NCBI GenBank assembly: GCA_002943765.1
Contig: PQWQ01000012.1
Coordinates: 124,001-188,000, forward strand
Direction: 5' to 3'
Length of the DNA: 64,000 bases
From: Psoroptes ovis
Lineage: Eukaryota; Arthropoda; Arachnida; Sarcoptiformes; Psoroptidae
The translations under genes were made by a program, and so were the position numbers. Positions within the stretch are counted from its first letter, which is position 1. The number at the start of each line of letters is the position of its first letter. The notes under the pieces are model-generated. The model made no database searches, was not told where the DNA came from, and saw only the letters and a program-made list of their open reading frames with translations. Below, one piece after another: positions 46,217-58,101 of the stretch.

Positions 46217-46299
46217 TTTGGTTGTCCGAAAAGTTTTGGCCGATTTTCATGTGACAACTCTCGATTGATTAAGCGAAATGAACTTTTCGGACAATCTAA
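46217..46299. mobile_element. Mariner-type MITE, type B
   Basis: TA-flanked; interior GGCCGATTTTCATGTGACAA ... GATTAAGCGAAATGAAC. Confidence 0.9.
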
Positions 46300-46513
46300 T
46301 ATTAATGATGATTTTCCAACAATGTTTAAGAGAATGTTTCATCACATTTATCATCATCTTGTTGTATGTCTATTTTAATGTTTGTTTGTTTATTATTTTG
46401 AATAATACAAGTTTTAGATCAATGAGTCTGTGTGTGGTGTGTAGGTGTAAGTGTAGCGTGTGTGTGTGTGTGATTAATTAATATTCAAATGTCCATCAAA
46501 TATTTCTGAAATA

Positions 46514-46597
46514 TTTTGGTTGTCCGAAAAGTTCATTACGCTTAATCAATCGAGAGTTGGTCAATGAAAATCGGCCAAAACTTTCCGGACAACCTAA
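46514..46597. mobile_element. Mariner-type MITE, type B
   Basis: TA-flanked; interior GCTTAATCAATCGAGAGTTG ... AAAATCGGCC, opposite orientation to the previous copy. Confidence 0.9.
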
Positions 46598-47098
46598 TAT
46601 TTACATTTAAAACCATCATTGAAGTCCTTGTATTTAACCTGAAAAAGGCTTCAAACACACCAAATGAAACATCTAATTATCTTTATTATTATTTCATTCA
46701 TTCATTCTTCACTGTGTACACAGTGTGTGTCTGTGAGTATTTGACCTGTTAATAAATATAGATATTTTCAGATATCAAAAGTATTTCAATGAATGATGAG
46801 ATGAGATGTGTCTTGTTTTTCGAAAGGCTTATTTAACCCTATTTTTCACTCCAATATTAGCCCATTAAGCCTTATAAGATAGCATAGGTCTAAAGATCTT
46901 TAGCAGAGAACGTTTTTCGTAGGAAAAAATTCGATGAAAATCTTAAGAAAATCATGTCTTTGTGCTTGTGTCTGTACGTTTATGGAGAGAAATCCAGTTT
47001 TCACCATTGAATTTCAATTCAATCCATCATTTCAAGATCATTCCATTTTTAATTGATTTCATTTTCTGGTGAAAATTGAAAAAATGAATGATTTATAA

Positions 47099-47178
47099 TT
47101 AGTTTGTCCGAAAAGTTTTGACCGATTTTCATGAGCAACTCTATCGATTAAGCGGAATAAACTTTTCGGACAATCTAA
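47099..47178. mobile_element. Mariner-type MITE, type B
   Basis: TTAGTTTGTCCGAAAAG ... CTTTTCGGACAATCTAA, with interior CATGAGCAACTCTATCGATT. Confidence 0.88.
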
Positions 47179-47669
47179 TATATTTTAAATGATAAATCTG
47201 TGATTTTCATTTTGAAAATGAATTTTTTCAAATCATTTTCTCAAATTGATAAAATTTTCTTGGTTAAAATTCAAAATGAAATGATCGAAAAATAATGGTC
47301 AAAAAATGGTCTTTTTTTTCAGGTTCATATTCAAAATTTACCCACACATTTTCTCATAGGTTCATTTAGATGTTCTTGAATGTTTCTCTGTGAAGATTTA
47401 CCTGTAAAATTTTGATTGAAAATCACCTGATTTAACTGGTCAAAACCAGTCATCCAAAGTGTTATTGAAAATTGTTCCAAAAATAAGTGAAATAAGCCCG
47501 AAAAATCAAAAAAAAATTGAAATTAAAATTTTAATTTCAATTTTTCGATGTCATTTAGCTGACCTTAAAACTAAATAAATGAATGAATTAACACATTGAC
47601 TTGGTTTTTCAGTGTGACTAAATTTAAAATCGAAAAAAATGAATGTTTTGGTAAGTCTAAATATAAATA

Positions 47670-47749
47670 GTAAGTTGTCCGAAAAATTTTAGCCAATTAT
47701 ATCGTAGAAAATCATTGGAAAAACGGCAAGAACTTATGGGACAACCTAG
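47670..47749. mobile_element. Mariner-type MITE, C/A chimera
   Basis: The left half (GTCCGAAAAATTTTAGCC and ATCGTAGAAAATCATTGG) is type C. The right half (AACGGCAAGAACTTATGGG) is type A. Confidence 0.85.
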
Positions 47750-48317
47750 TAAATCTAATTCACATCGCTGTTGATTACAACTAGAGTTTCTAGTTGTTGT
47801 TGTTGTTGAATGGCTTCAAATGTGAATGTAAATATATGTTGAACATGTTGATTGAAAATGACATTTATTTCATATTTTTCTTAATTTTTCCCATTTTTCT
47901 TAATTTTAATTTTGATTTTCAAATCTTTGATTTATTTTGAGTCTCTGAGTCTTTGATATTTTTAAAAATTCAAATATTTGACTTTGAATTTTCAAACTAA
48001 ATTTATAATTTGACTTTGAATTCAAATGAATTGAATTCAATTGAGTTTATAATTAAATTTAGATTCGAATTTTAAGTTTAAAGTTTTGATTTTGACTTTG
48101 AATTTTGAGTTTCAATTTCAAATTATTTGAAATTATTTAAAATTATTTAAATAATTTTTAAATTGAATGCAAAAATTTCGTCTGAAAATTTGAAATTATT
48201 TTTTCTTATTATTCAAATAATAATAATAATTGATTCATGAATTCATTGAAATTTCATTTCGTTTTGAAATAATGATTTAAAATGATTGAATAAATCTGCT
48301 GCATTCAATTATATCTA

Positions 48318-48397
48318 TCAGGTTGTCCGAAAAGTTTTTGCCGATTTTCCAATTATTTTCTACGATATGACCGGCAAAAACTTTCCGGACAACCTAA
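48318..48397. mobile_element. Mariner-type MITE, type C
   Basis: TA-flanked; TCAGGTTGTCCGAAAAG; interior TTTTCTACGATATGACCGGC, inverse orientation to the 35313 copy. Confidence 0.9.
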
Positions 48398-48544
48398 TAT
48401 TGTATTATCGTTGATGATGCTGCACATATCCCCAATATATATGACCATCTAATGGTCATATAAACCATGTTTTAGATTTGTCTTTGATGTCTAACTTATT
48501 AATTCTGAATTATGTGATCCATATTGATGTTGGCCACCATACTA

Positions 48545-48625
48545 TTAGGTTGTCCGGTAAGTTCATTTCTGCTTAATCAATAGAGTTCCTCAAGAAAATT
48601 GGCCATAACTTTCCGGACAACCCAA
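48545..48625. mobile_element. Mariner-type MITE, type B
   Basis: TA on both sides; TTAGGTTGTCCGGTAAG ... CCGGACAACCCAA; interior GCTTAATCAATAGAG. Confidence 0.9.
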
Positions 48626-48808
48626 TATATGAGAAAGTTTCTATAAAATTTTTTTCTAAAATGATTTCTCTATGATTTATCATTTTTGAACCATTGTGAC
48701 CATACATTGTGTAAATACATTGAAAAACATTAGAACAAAAGTCAATGAATTATTTTTATTCAATGAAATGAACCATTGAAATTGAATGAAAGTAATAAGA
48801 TTTTCATA

Positions 48809-48891
48809 TCAGGTTGTCCGAAAAGTTTATTCGGCTTAATCAATCGAGAGTTGCTCGATGAAAATCGGCCAGAACTTTCCGGACAACCTGA
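48809..48891. mobile_element. Mariner-type MITE, type B
   Basis: TCAGGTTGTCC at left and GGACAACCTGA at right are exactly inverted; interior GGCTTAATCAATCGAGAG. Confidence 0.9.
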
Positions 48892-49149
48892 CCTTTTTTC
48901 AAAGATTTCATATTTCGATGAATTATGAATTCTAAACATTATTTTGATCATTTGTTTGTCATGTATTAGTGTACATGTGTTAGCGTGTGTTCACGTATCA
49001 TCATTACACATCATCCATGTAATAGTATCTATGATGATGATGATCATAATATCAATGTATTTGAAACAAGTAAACGAACCAACGAAACAAAGCCAGCCAA
49101 ACGCTGATCTAAAAATGTTTACTCTTAAGATTTATCCAAATCATTGAAA

Positions 49150-49344
49150 ATGTATTCTTACCAACCATCTGGTTCCATAGATATGGCCATGGTACGTGGT
49201 ATGGATCGGTGGTATTCGGATAGTGACTGCATCCACGGTTACTTAAGATCACTACAGCACCACGATTGTGCCATGTATTTGCTTTGCAAGTTTGCAACCA
49301 AATCTACCAGCGATTTGGCCCTTGTTATACATAAACATACATAA
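49150..49344 (+). CDS. Candidate coding islet, 64 codons
   Basis: A frame from an ATG at 49150 to TAA at 49344 has markedly higher GC and non-repetitive sequence inside an AT-rich desert. It includes YQPSGSIDMAMVRGMDRWYS, DSDCIHGYLRSLQHHDC and MYLLCKFATKSTSDLALVI. The three Cys and mixed composition look like a genuine small protein or an internal exon. I see no signal peptide, no good donor before the stop and no family match. A MITE starts 12 bp after the stop. It could be a broken exon of an older gene. Confidence 0.3.
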   Translation: MYSYQPSGSIDMAMVRGMDRWYSDSDCIHGYLRSLQHHDCAMYLLCKFATKSTSDLALVIHKHT

Positions 49345-49355
49345 TTTAATAGCAA

Positions 49356-49438
49356 TTGGTTGTCCGAAAAGTTCATGACGCGTAATCAAATAGAGAATTG
49401 TTCATGAAAATCGGCCAAAACTTTACGGACAACCTTAA
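49356..49438. mobile_element. Mariner-type MITE, type B
   Basis: TTGGTTGTCCGAAAAG ... TTACGGACAACCTTAA; interior GTAATCAAATAGAGAATTG. Confidence 0.85.
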
Positions 49439-50822
49439 ATTATTATTATCATTAAATTTGAATTTATGTATCAGTATTTATTATTGTTATCATTTGTTTT
49501 TTGTTTATTTTTACGATTTATTTATTTATTCATTTTTCTATTATTTATTTATTTATTTATTTATCCACCATTCATTCATATATACCATTCACAGATTCAT
49601 AAATCCATTGTATTTATATGAAACACAAGAGTGGATAATGAAAAAATCAAAATTGTATCTATGCTTTAAATGTATTCTATTGCCATAGAATCTATGGTAT
49701 AGCCTCATGATGATGATTTATCATCATTTATTTCATTTTAATCACTTTGTGCATTGTGAATTCAGTTCAGTATCAGTGTCTTTGGGTGTTTGTGTGTATC
49801 AGGGGATAGCAGGGTCTACACATTGAATTGGTTCATGTGGCTGTTTGAATGAATGAACATCTTGTGGCTTTTTGGCCACATTTTTTGGATTTTTTGGCAT
49901 GAATCCACGCCATATATGAAATACGTGAAATAATTTAATTTGAATTCGTTACATTCGTCGTTGAATTCTTTTGCCTTAGAATCCTGTGATGATGATCATT
50001 AGTATTGTCGTTTGTAGTTGGGTAGAAATAAAACAAACTCCATAAATTGATGACAACAACTTTTTTAAAATTTTATTCGGTTGGTATTTGATTGTATTTG
50101 CTTTGTAGGTTGTAGGCTGTAGCCTGTTTGCAAGTGCATATATTTAAATTTTTGTAAATTTCAAAAATTTGAAAAATTTACATAATTTTAAATAATTCAC
50201 CGAAATATTCAAGCTAACACCTTGTATATTCTCCTTGTAAGCCTACAATAAGGTGATGATAACGGTAATTGGATTCGGTGATGATTCTTCATTTTTCAAG
50301 GTTTTTGACCTTTTCAAAGTGGTTTACGAGAGGGTTGGTGATAATAATGAATGAATTTGTTTTGTTTTCTTCAATTTTTAATTAATTTACATAAGTTTCT
50401 ACAAGGGTTCTTCGAATATTATCTTCTGGGGTGAAGATTCTAAAAGATTCTGAACACGTATTCTGGCTAAATATCGATCGATCGATCGATCTGCTCGATA
50501 AATGTTTTGTTTTTTTTCAATATTTTTCTCATTATTTCAAATAAGAATCAAAATTTGAATCAATTTTAATCAATGAATTGTTTTCGATGCGTTTCGGGCC
50601 AACATTATTGTTGTATCGATTATATTTCCGAAACATTTTTTTTTTTTTTTGAGTGAAAAATTTTCCGAAAATCAATTTCAGTGCAAAAAAAAACATCTGT
50701 TAAATTTTCTTTGTTTTTTTCCACATTGTTTTGATTTATTTGTTCCGTGATTTTCGTTTCGTTCGGGTATTCGATAAGATTTTTTGGTGAAAACAAATAT
50801 TTTCGCATATTTTTCCATTGTA

Positions 50823-50905
50823 TTAGGTTTGTCCGAAAAGTTGATTCCGCTTAATCAATCGAGAGTTGCTCATGAAAATCGGCCATAACTTTCCGGACAA
50901 CCTAA
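50823..50905. mobile_element. Mariner-type MITE, type B
   Basis: TA-flanked; TTAGGTTTGTCCGAAAAG has one extra T; interior GCTTAATCAATCGAGAGTTG. Confidence 0.92.
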
Positions 50906-51525
50906 TATTTCCCCAGTTTTGAATACACAGATTGACATAGCCAAGTGATGATATCATCGATGAATTGTTTCATTTTCATTTCATTTCTTATCACAATATC
51001 GTCAAATTTAACCAAGAATGTCTAATTTAAATAAAATTGTCATTTTATTTATTTCACCAAGTGTGGTAAGTCGACAATTTTCTTTGTTGTTTTTTCGAAC
51101 AATTTCTTCGAATGTAACCATTGTCTTCACTGATGATGCACGATAGTTGATTGTTGTTGACTATGGTCGATAATAATGACAATAATGATGATCGTTGATT
51201 ACTTTCTTATTGACATAAAATAATCATTTATTTCTTCGTGTATTTCCTCGGTGTAATTTTAATGATAATTTCTTCCTTCACTTTTAAATAGATTGTCCCC
51301 AGAGTGTTCATAAAGTGGTGTCGTTGATGATGGTGTTGGTGGTGAAAATGATTTATCAGTGATAATTTCAGTTTCGAAGTTTCAGTGAAAGTTCCCGGGA
51401 AGTTTCCCGTGAAACTTTGAAACAATTGTTTCATTCGGTGTTGATAACACCATTTTAATGATATGTACGCGATGTCCGCGTAGATTTTAATGATGATTAT
51501 GATGAAATTGTGTCCAAAAATAATA

Positions 51526-51607
51526 ATAGGTTGTCCGAAAAGTTCATTCCGCTTAATCAATCGAAAGTTGCTCAATGAAAATTGGCCAAAACTTTTCGGA
51601 CAACCTA
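51526..51607. mobile_element. Mariner-type MITE, type B
   Basis: ATAGGTTGTCCGAAAAG ... TTTTCGGACAACCTAA; interior GCTTAATCAATCGAAAGTTG. Confidence 0.9.
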
Positions 51608-52138
51608 ATGCGATCTTATGATGTCCGAAAATGTGACATCTGTGTTCGTGTGTGTTTGTGGTGAAATTTCACCAAATATGTGTCATTCATCAGTGTTTTG
51701 ATGATTTGTGGTGGTGACTGTGGATGTTTTATGGTGTTTATGGTGTCTTAATGTTTATGAGGTGAAGTTATTCGAGAGTTTTACGAGTTTTACGAAGTTT
51801 TAAGAGGTTTTATGAGGTCTAAGTCTTCAGTTTTTCAGCCTTTTAATCATTTTTTCTCGATTTTCAGTGATGATTTCGAACGTTTTGATGACATTTTTAC
51901 CATAAAAACATTCGAAATTATTTCAATTTCTTAGATTTTCAATTATTCCAATTTCATTCTCCCCTTAATAACGATTTCAAAAATGGTAAAAAGTCGTTTT
52001 TAAATGATTCCAAATTGTTCATTTCATTCATTTGTTTACCATTTATGATTGATGCCTTTCATTTTCAGTTCGAAAAAATGCATAAATGTCTTTGAAGTCG
52101 GCTCTACGAGTTTGATTCCATAGAAAACAATGGTGATA

Positions 52139-52157
52139 AGGCGCCCTATAGGCGCCT
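52139..52157. repeat. Short GC-rich inverted repeat
   Basis: AGGCGCC, loop CTATA, GGCGCCT: a perfect 7-bp stem. Confidence 0.6.
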
Positions 52158-52397
52158 GTCGATTGCTGAAAGGGTTTGAAAATGTAGAATTTGAAATTTT
52201 AGAAATTTTTAAATTCGAAAATATGTCCACTAAAATCATGTATGATGATTATCATCATCATTATGATGATGATAATAATAAGATGGACATATTTGTCTGC
52301 TGTGTAGGCCTTGTTTATTGATTTTCTCAGAGATGTAAATATGGTGAATTATCATTAGCTTAAGCGATTTCACTCTGTTTTGTATGCCAATTTAAAG

Positions 52398-52431
52398 CCA
52401 ATAGGCTTCGCCAAATGGCTTGGCCTATTGG
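52398..52431. repeat. 9-bp inverted repeat followed by a T run
   Basis: CCAATAGGC and GCCTATTGG pair over a 16-nt loop that itself contains CCAAATGG, with T6 shortly after. Confidence 0.6.
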
Positions 52432-53700
52432 GCGTTTTTTGTGGGCGTAAATGTGTTTTAGTTTTGTCTTTGAGATTTTAAGATTTTTTTCAGTGTTTCA
52501 GAGTCACAGTGTTTCTTAATGGTCCTAATGTTTCAATGTTTAAAGGTTTGAATATTTAAACTCGTGTTTATGTGTATTTACTCATTTGAACCTTTGAAAT
52601 TATAAGGCTATACGAGGCCCCTATTAAAAAAGGCATTTGCGAGAAGCATTATTGATTTTTGATTTTTACCGAGAAAATTTTGAAAATTCTTTTTGAAAAT
52701 TTGCATTTGTTTATTTGGTTTTGAAAAAAGAACAATGCAGCTATGATCAATACAAACTAAGACTAAGACCTAAGACCTTAAACAAATGTAAAAACAAATG
52801 TAATCAAAAGCCCTTAAATCCCTAACATATTTGCATTCCCTAACATCTTTAACACAAGAATGGTATGAGAGGGATTGGGGAGAGAGAGAATTCGCTTGGA
52901 ATTTCTTCGAAATTTGAAATTTTCAAAATTTCAATGAGGAATTTCACCAAGCATAGATTTCTATGAGCGATTTTCACTCATGATAAATTACATTTGTTTA
53001 ACACTTTTTGGTTTTTTTTTTGTCTGTCATTGATTGATATCTTGTATGTGTTCAAATTGTATTTGTATTATCAAACAACAACAATAGCAATAATAACAAA
53101 GAATATTCTTAATAATTCTTAAATGTGTTTGAATACACAGTGAGAATACGATATGTTTGAAAGTTGAAAAGTCAAAGGCTTTTAACACACGAGAAAATTT
53201 AAATGTTGTTAACCCTTGAATTTTTAGTAAATTTCACGTGAATTTCTCCTGTTTCTCAGTGTAAAATTGTGTTGTTTTTCAACGGTTTTACCCTCTTATA
53301 GAATTGAATTTTATTTAAAATTCTTTGAAAAGTAATTCTATGAAAAGTAATTGAAGTACTTTGATGATTTTGGTATTTTTTTTTTTTTTTTTGAATAGAA
53401 TCTACAATGAAATTCGATTAATTTTTATTTTCTTCTCATCATTCAAAATGATTAATTGCTAATCATCAAACAATACAACAATAAAGTGAAACCTTATAAC
53501 AAGACATGACCCTTGTTAAAAGAACAAGAGCCTTTATGTGTATGTTGTTGTACATCAGATCAGAGACCCTTGTTACTACAAGACCTTTTGTGTGTATTTG
53601 GGCATCGAAGACCCTTAACAATTCTTGAATTTATTTTGTTTGTTTGGTTGCTCATATATTTCGAGAAAATTCGTAAAATGAAAATCTAGAATAGATTCAT

Positions 53701-53736
53701 GGAATTATTTCTGTGAATTATCACAGAAATAATTCC
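53701..53736. repeat. Perfect 16-bp hairpin
   Basis: GGAATTATTTCTGTGA, loop ATTA, TCACAGAAATAATTCC: all 16 pairs match. Confidence 0.85.
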
Positions 53737-55808
53737 CTTATAACAATCATTCGAGTGTCAAGAGCCTTTGAGTTGAGGCTGTTGTTCTGGGTTTAAGTTT
53801 GAATGTTTTGGCATGGACTGCGTGTACTTTAAATTCAAATCATCATCATCCCCAGTAACGATCCGTAAATAATTCTGGTATTTATCATAAGTCTTTTTCG
53901 CTTTATTCTATGACTCTGAGGGTCGATGTTGACAAGGGTCGTCGCTGTTGACAGGCTTCGTTTGTATTTATATTTGTTTGAGATTATAGTTGGTTTGTTA
54001 TCGTATCATCAAAATCTTATCATCATTTGTATTTGTATGACATATGACAAATGAAAGTATGTTATTTAGAACAATTAGATTTCAACCAAAACCATTGTAG
54101 CTGAATTCATTGAAACTTCACTATTTTTCCCATTAAAATACAAATGATTTATTTCCATACATTCTTGAATTACTTTAGTTTGAAGGAATTCTTTGTTTGG
54201 ATTCCAATAAGAATTCTTTGTTGTATTGTTTTGCAGAATTTTCCCTCGAAAAGGCCCTGATGATTGAATTAGTTCATAGCCAAATCATAAAATGTTTCCT
54301 TGAATAAATTGAATTTGTATCGATTTATAAATCGATTTGTACCCAAGCAAAAAAAAACAATCATTTCAATCCGAATCAAAATAGATTAAACGAGATTTAT
54401 TTGGATTGACATGATTGTCGTTCGATCGAATGAAATTATCTTTAAAACCTTTGAATATTTGAATTTGAATGTCTTGTCATTGATTATGATTATTTGTAAT
54501 CGTAATTTCAAGAAATTCTTCAGTCTTACCGGCTCAATAATTGATGCCTAAATCTCCTCATTATTCTAATTCAATCATTTAATTGTCATCAGATAAGGTC
54601 CTTGTGGCCTAAAACAACCCAAGACCTAAGGGTTGTGAGGGTTCAAAGGTTCACAAATGACAATTTTCCAGAAAATTTTGTCAAATCATCGAAATTCTTT
54701 CCATTCTGCTCCAAAATTGATTTTTTCTGGAAAATTTCCCCAAAATTAATGAATGAATGAATGTAACTAATTGTTTTTGAATGTTGATTAATTAATTTTG
54801 TTTTGGCTGAGATTGGTGTGTGTACGCTTCATTATTATTATTAATTAATTAATTTCTTTGCTTTGTTTATTTGTTATGTGGTTTTTCATTAATGATTATC
54901 ATCAGTATTTGTGATGAGTAAGTACATTTTTTGGTGGCTGAATGAATGAATGAATCCAGGAAAAATTCAGTTTTGAATATTCCAAATGATTAATTCCTGC
55001 CTTTAGTCAGTAATTACTTTTTTGGTTATTTGGTTGACTGCAGTGTACAGCATTTCGTTGCAGCCACTAAGCCATCAAGAAGTCACTTTCATTGTTTCAT
55101 TATAACCCTTTCATTTCTCATCTTTTTGTTATGATCTCATATCTGATCCCATCGTTATTAACGTCGCTGTTTAACCCTTTACAATCATTTGTTTAACCCT
55201 TTCAATTCATTTAGTTCAACTCTTGCACTAAGATAATAATTTTCAGTGTTGATTTTCAATTAATTTTCATTCATCCAATTTTCTCCCTGTGAATCATAAT
55301 CAAAAATGTTGATGGGTGGTGGCTGGTGGTAGTGGTGCACCAGTACCATCAGTATCACCAGTAATGCACTGCTTGTTTGAATCTTTAATCCCTTTTCACA
55401 CCTTTGATTATGAATAATTCGAAATTGAATCGAATACACAATCAATTTTCAATTAATCATTTCCGTACATGATCCATAACCTTAATCAGTCGATCGATCA
55501 TGGACCTTATAGTCCTTATTGGTGGATCTTTGATGGTGATGGATTCATGTTTACATTCATTTTGCATATTGCTCCATGATCCCAATGAATACACCATCAA
55601 GGCTTGATTTCCCAGTGGAATAATTCGAATCATTCATCCAAACATTCATTTGTTTGTTTGATTGATGGCCCGAATTCTTAATAAATTCTGCTCCAAAGGA
55701 TTCTGCTCCATGGAATTCTGTGCTCCCGAAGACATAATCCTTTCCCGAAAGACCTTAAACCTCTTAAATTATTTTTAAAGGTCTTGTCAATACACACATA
55801 TTGAAATA

Positions 55809-55891
55809 TTAGGTTGTCCTAAAAGTTCATTCGGCTTAATCGAATAGAGAATTGCTTGTGAAAATTGGCAAAAACTTTTCGGACAACCTAA
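55809..55891. mobile_element. Mariner-type MITE, type B
   Basis: TA-flanked; TTAGGTTGTCCTAAAAG ... TTTTCGGACAACCTAA; interior GCTTAATCGAATAGAG. Confidence 0.9.
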
Positions 55892-56340
55892 TATATTTGT
55901 CATTTTTCTCATTTTTCATTTTCAATTTTGAAATTTTGTAATTTTTCAAAATTTTCCCATTTTCAGATGACGACATATTTTGATCCACATAATTGAGGTC
56001 TTCACAAACAAAGGTCTACGAAGCTTATCAAGGCCATCTATTATTATTGTCATAGACAATCAATGATTCATAAATGATGAATGACCTTTCAGTATATCAA
56101 GATTTAGATCAATTGATCGATTGGGATCATTCGAAATGATCCAAATCAATCAATCGAACGATGATCGATTGAATAACCGAACACGTGTATTGATCGAATC
56201 GATTGAAATCAATCGATCAAATACACGTATGTGGTCATTCAATGATGATGACCAATCGATCAATCGATTGTTGTTCAAAATGGCCACACGCAAAGCCATT
56301 GAAATCCTCGCACAAAATTGATGGACAAAAATCGAAAAAT

Positions 56341-56423
56341 TTAAGGTTGTCCGGAAAGTTGTGGCCGATTTTCATCGAGCAACTCTATTCGATTAAGCGG
56401 CAAGAACTTTTCGGACAACCTAA
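56341..56423. mobile_element. Mariner-type MITE, B/A chimera
   Basis: The left part GGCCGATTTTCATCGAGCAA is type B. The right part switches from GATTAAGCGG to CAAGAAC, the type A arm, then to the B/C terminus TTTTCGGACAACC. Confidence 0.85.
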
Positions 56424-57125
56424 CTAAATATTGAAACTTAAAACATCTTCATTCATTGAGTCTTTGATTTGATTGTCGTTGAACATTGATTCAGTCTCCA
56501 TTAATATTAATTATCTGGCTATTTCGACTTAATGATGATGATGATGATGATAATGTCATTATCGTCGTTTGAAGTTATTTTCTGAAATTTTAAATTTGAT
56601 TTAATCTAAGAAATCCCAAGGCCCAAATTAAGGGACTCGAAATTGCTCAATTTACGTCTCTCCGAAGCATCTTCACGACCTCATCTTCTCCTGTGTAATG
56701 TTCACTAAGGAATAGACCTTATATGAAGTCAAATTGAAACAAAATGGAGACAATGTAATTCGTTTGAATCGTTCTGAATTATGGACAATTTGGACCTTTT
56801 AACTTGGATTTAGGCCTTGGATTTTTCTCCTTAATTGTTTGTCTCCTAAGGTCTACGGTAATTTTGAAATTTAAATTGAAACAATTAGGAGTAAGAGCAG
56901 CTAAGACCTTTGAAAAGATTCATTTCATTCATTCATTGTCTTTACAAATGAATTTTTAAGTTAATTTAATTGGATTTCGGTGCATGGATATAACATCTAG
57001 GGACCCATCGTTTTATGATCATTCAATTTAATTTCACTGAAATTCCATTGAATTCTTGGGGCCCTCCAAAGATTCCCTGTGGGCCAATTCAAATAGTAGT
57101 AATACGCAGTAATTTTCACTGTTAA

Positions 57126-57272
57126 CCCTTAAAACTCGAGCGGTGAGCATAGCTCACCATAAGATATAATGCGGCAACTCGATAGGCGCCCCTCAAGTAC
57201 CATTTTACATAAGTGTGAAAAATTGTCGAGCTGCTGGCTTGCTTGCGCTGTATTTGCCTCGAGTTCTAAGGG
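57126..57272. mobile_element. TTAA-flanked MITE (piggyBac-like), copy 2
   Basis: 147 bp between TTAA at 57122-57125 and 57273-57276. Termini CCCTTAAAACTCGAG and (inverse) CCCTTAGAACTCGAG match at 14 of 15. A subterminal hairpin GTGAGC-ATA-GCTCAC is perfect here and degraded in copy 1. High similarity to 11974-12120 throughout. Confidence 0.9.
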
Positions 57273-57673
57273 TTAAGCCATTTGGCTGCTAGGTCCAAAT
57301 GTTTCATTTTTTTGAAAACATGAAAATCAATAATTTCACTGTGAAATGTTTTCATAGAAAAAATCAATTTTTCGACCCGACAAAATCATTTCTTGTGAAA
57401 TCCGATTTAAGGTCCAAAATGTACAGTTTTCTATTGAGTAAATCTCAGTCCATTGAATACCAATGGATAGACACCAAAAGTGTGTATGGTAAATGTTTGA
57501 TAATAATAATTGAATACAGCACAGCCAGCATAATGACAATGGCCTTTTGCGTATGGCTGCTGTGCATGCATGCTGCCATTCATTGATGATAATGATGATG
57601 ATACCTACCAATGAATGTGTTGTGTGTGTGTGTTTGTTTTCTTTTACATATTTTAATAATCAATTTTTCTAAT

Positions 57674-57757
57674 GTTACCGGAATGAAATGAACGTTTTTG
57701 CTTCAACATTTTCTATGAGATTCTATAGTAATAAAACGTTCATTTCATTTCGGTAAC
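57674..57757. repeat. 84-nt near-perfect hairpin
   Basis: GTTACCGGAATGAAATGAAC at left and GTTCATTTCATTTCGGTAAC at right pair. The 25-bp stem, counting the adjoining GTTTT/AAAAC, has a single G:T wobble and a 34-nt loop. It could be a lone MITE or a microRNA-like precursor; I see no target duplication. Confidence 0.8.
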
Positions 57758-57923
57758 TGTTTTTTTTCCACAATACAATCAAACACACATATGTTTACGA
57801 ATAGATAAGAACTCAAATATTGTTTATTTTGTTTTTCTTTGTGATTTATGAAAATTAAATCACATACACATACACTGACACACAATCAATTGAATTTCAG
57901 CATATTTCAGAAGAATTCAAGTA

Positions 57924-58004
57924 TTGAGTTGTCCGAAAATTTTTGGCCGATTTTCATGTAACAACTCTATTGATTAAGCCGAATGAACTTTTCGGACAAC
58001 CTAA
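57924..58004. mobile_element. Mariner-type MITE, type B
   Basis: TA-preceded; TTGAGTTGTCCGAAAAT ... CTTTTCGGACAACCTAA; interior GATTAAGCCGAATGAAC. Confidence 0.88.
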
Positions 58005-58025
58005 TTTATTTTAATATTTTAGGCC

Positions 58026-58101
58026 AAATGAATGAATGAATAAACGAATGAATGAATGAATGAATTTCAAAGTTAAATGCTTGAATGAATGAATGAATTT
58101 G
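58026..58101. repeat. GAAT tetranucleotide microsatellite
   Basis: Two blocks of (GAAT)n with small interruptions. A similar block lies near 58637-58661. Confidence 0.85.

Larger units (their letters stand above)
44357..49149. other. Gene-poor AT-rich tract, part 1
   Basis: No protein gene is recognised. It holds MITEs m to u (listed) and a 9-nt quasi-repeat near 44769-44885. A strong splice-donor word CCAAG|GTAAGT is at 45312/45313, and a strong acceptor word (T8CAG) is near 47332. It may be intron or 5' UTR of the downstream receptor gene. Confidence 0.4.

Noticed and set aside
52398..52440. Hairpin plus T-run as a rho-independent terminator
   Set aside because: The genome is clearly eukaryotic (GT-AG introns, 7SL RNA), so bacterial termination does not apply; kept only as a structural note.
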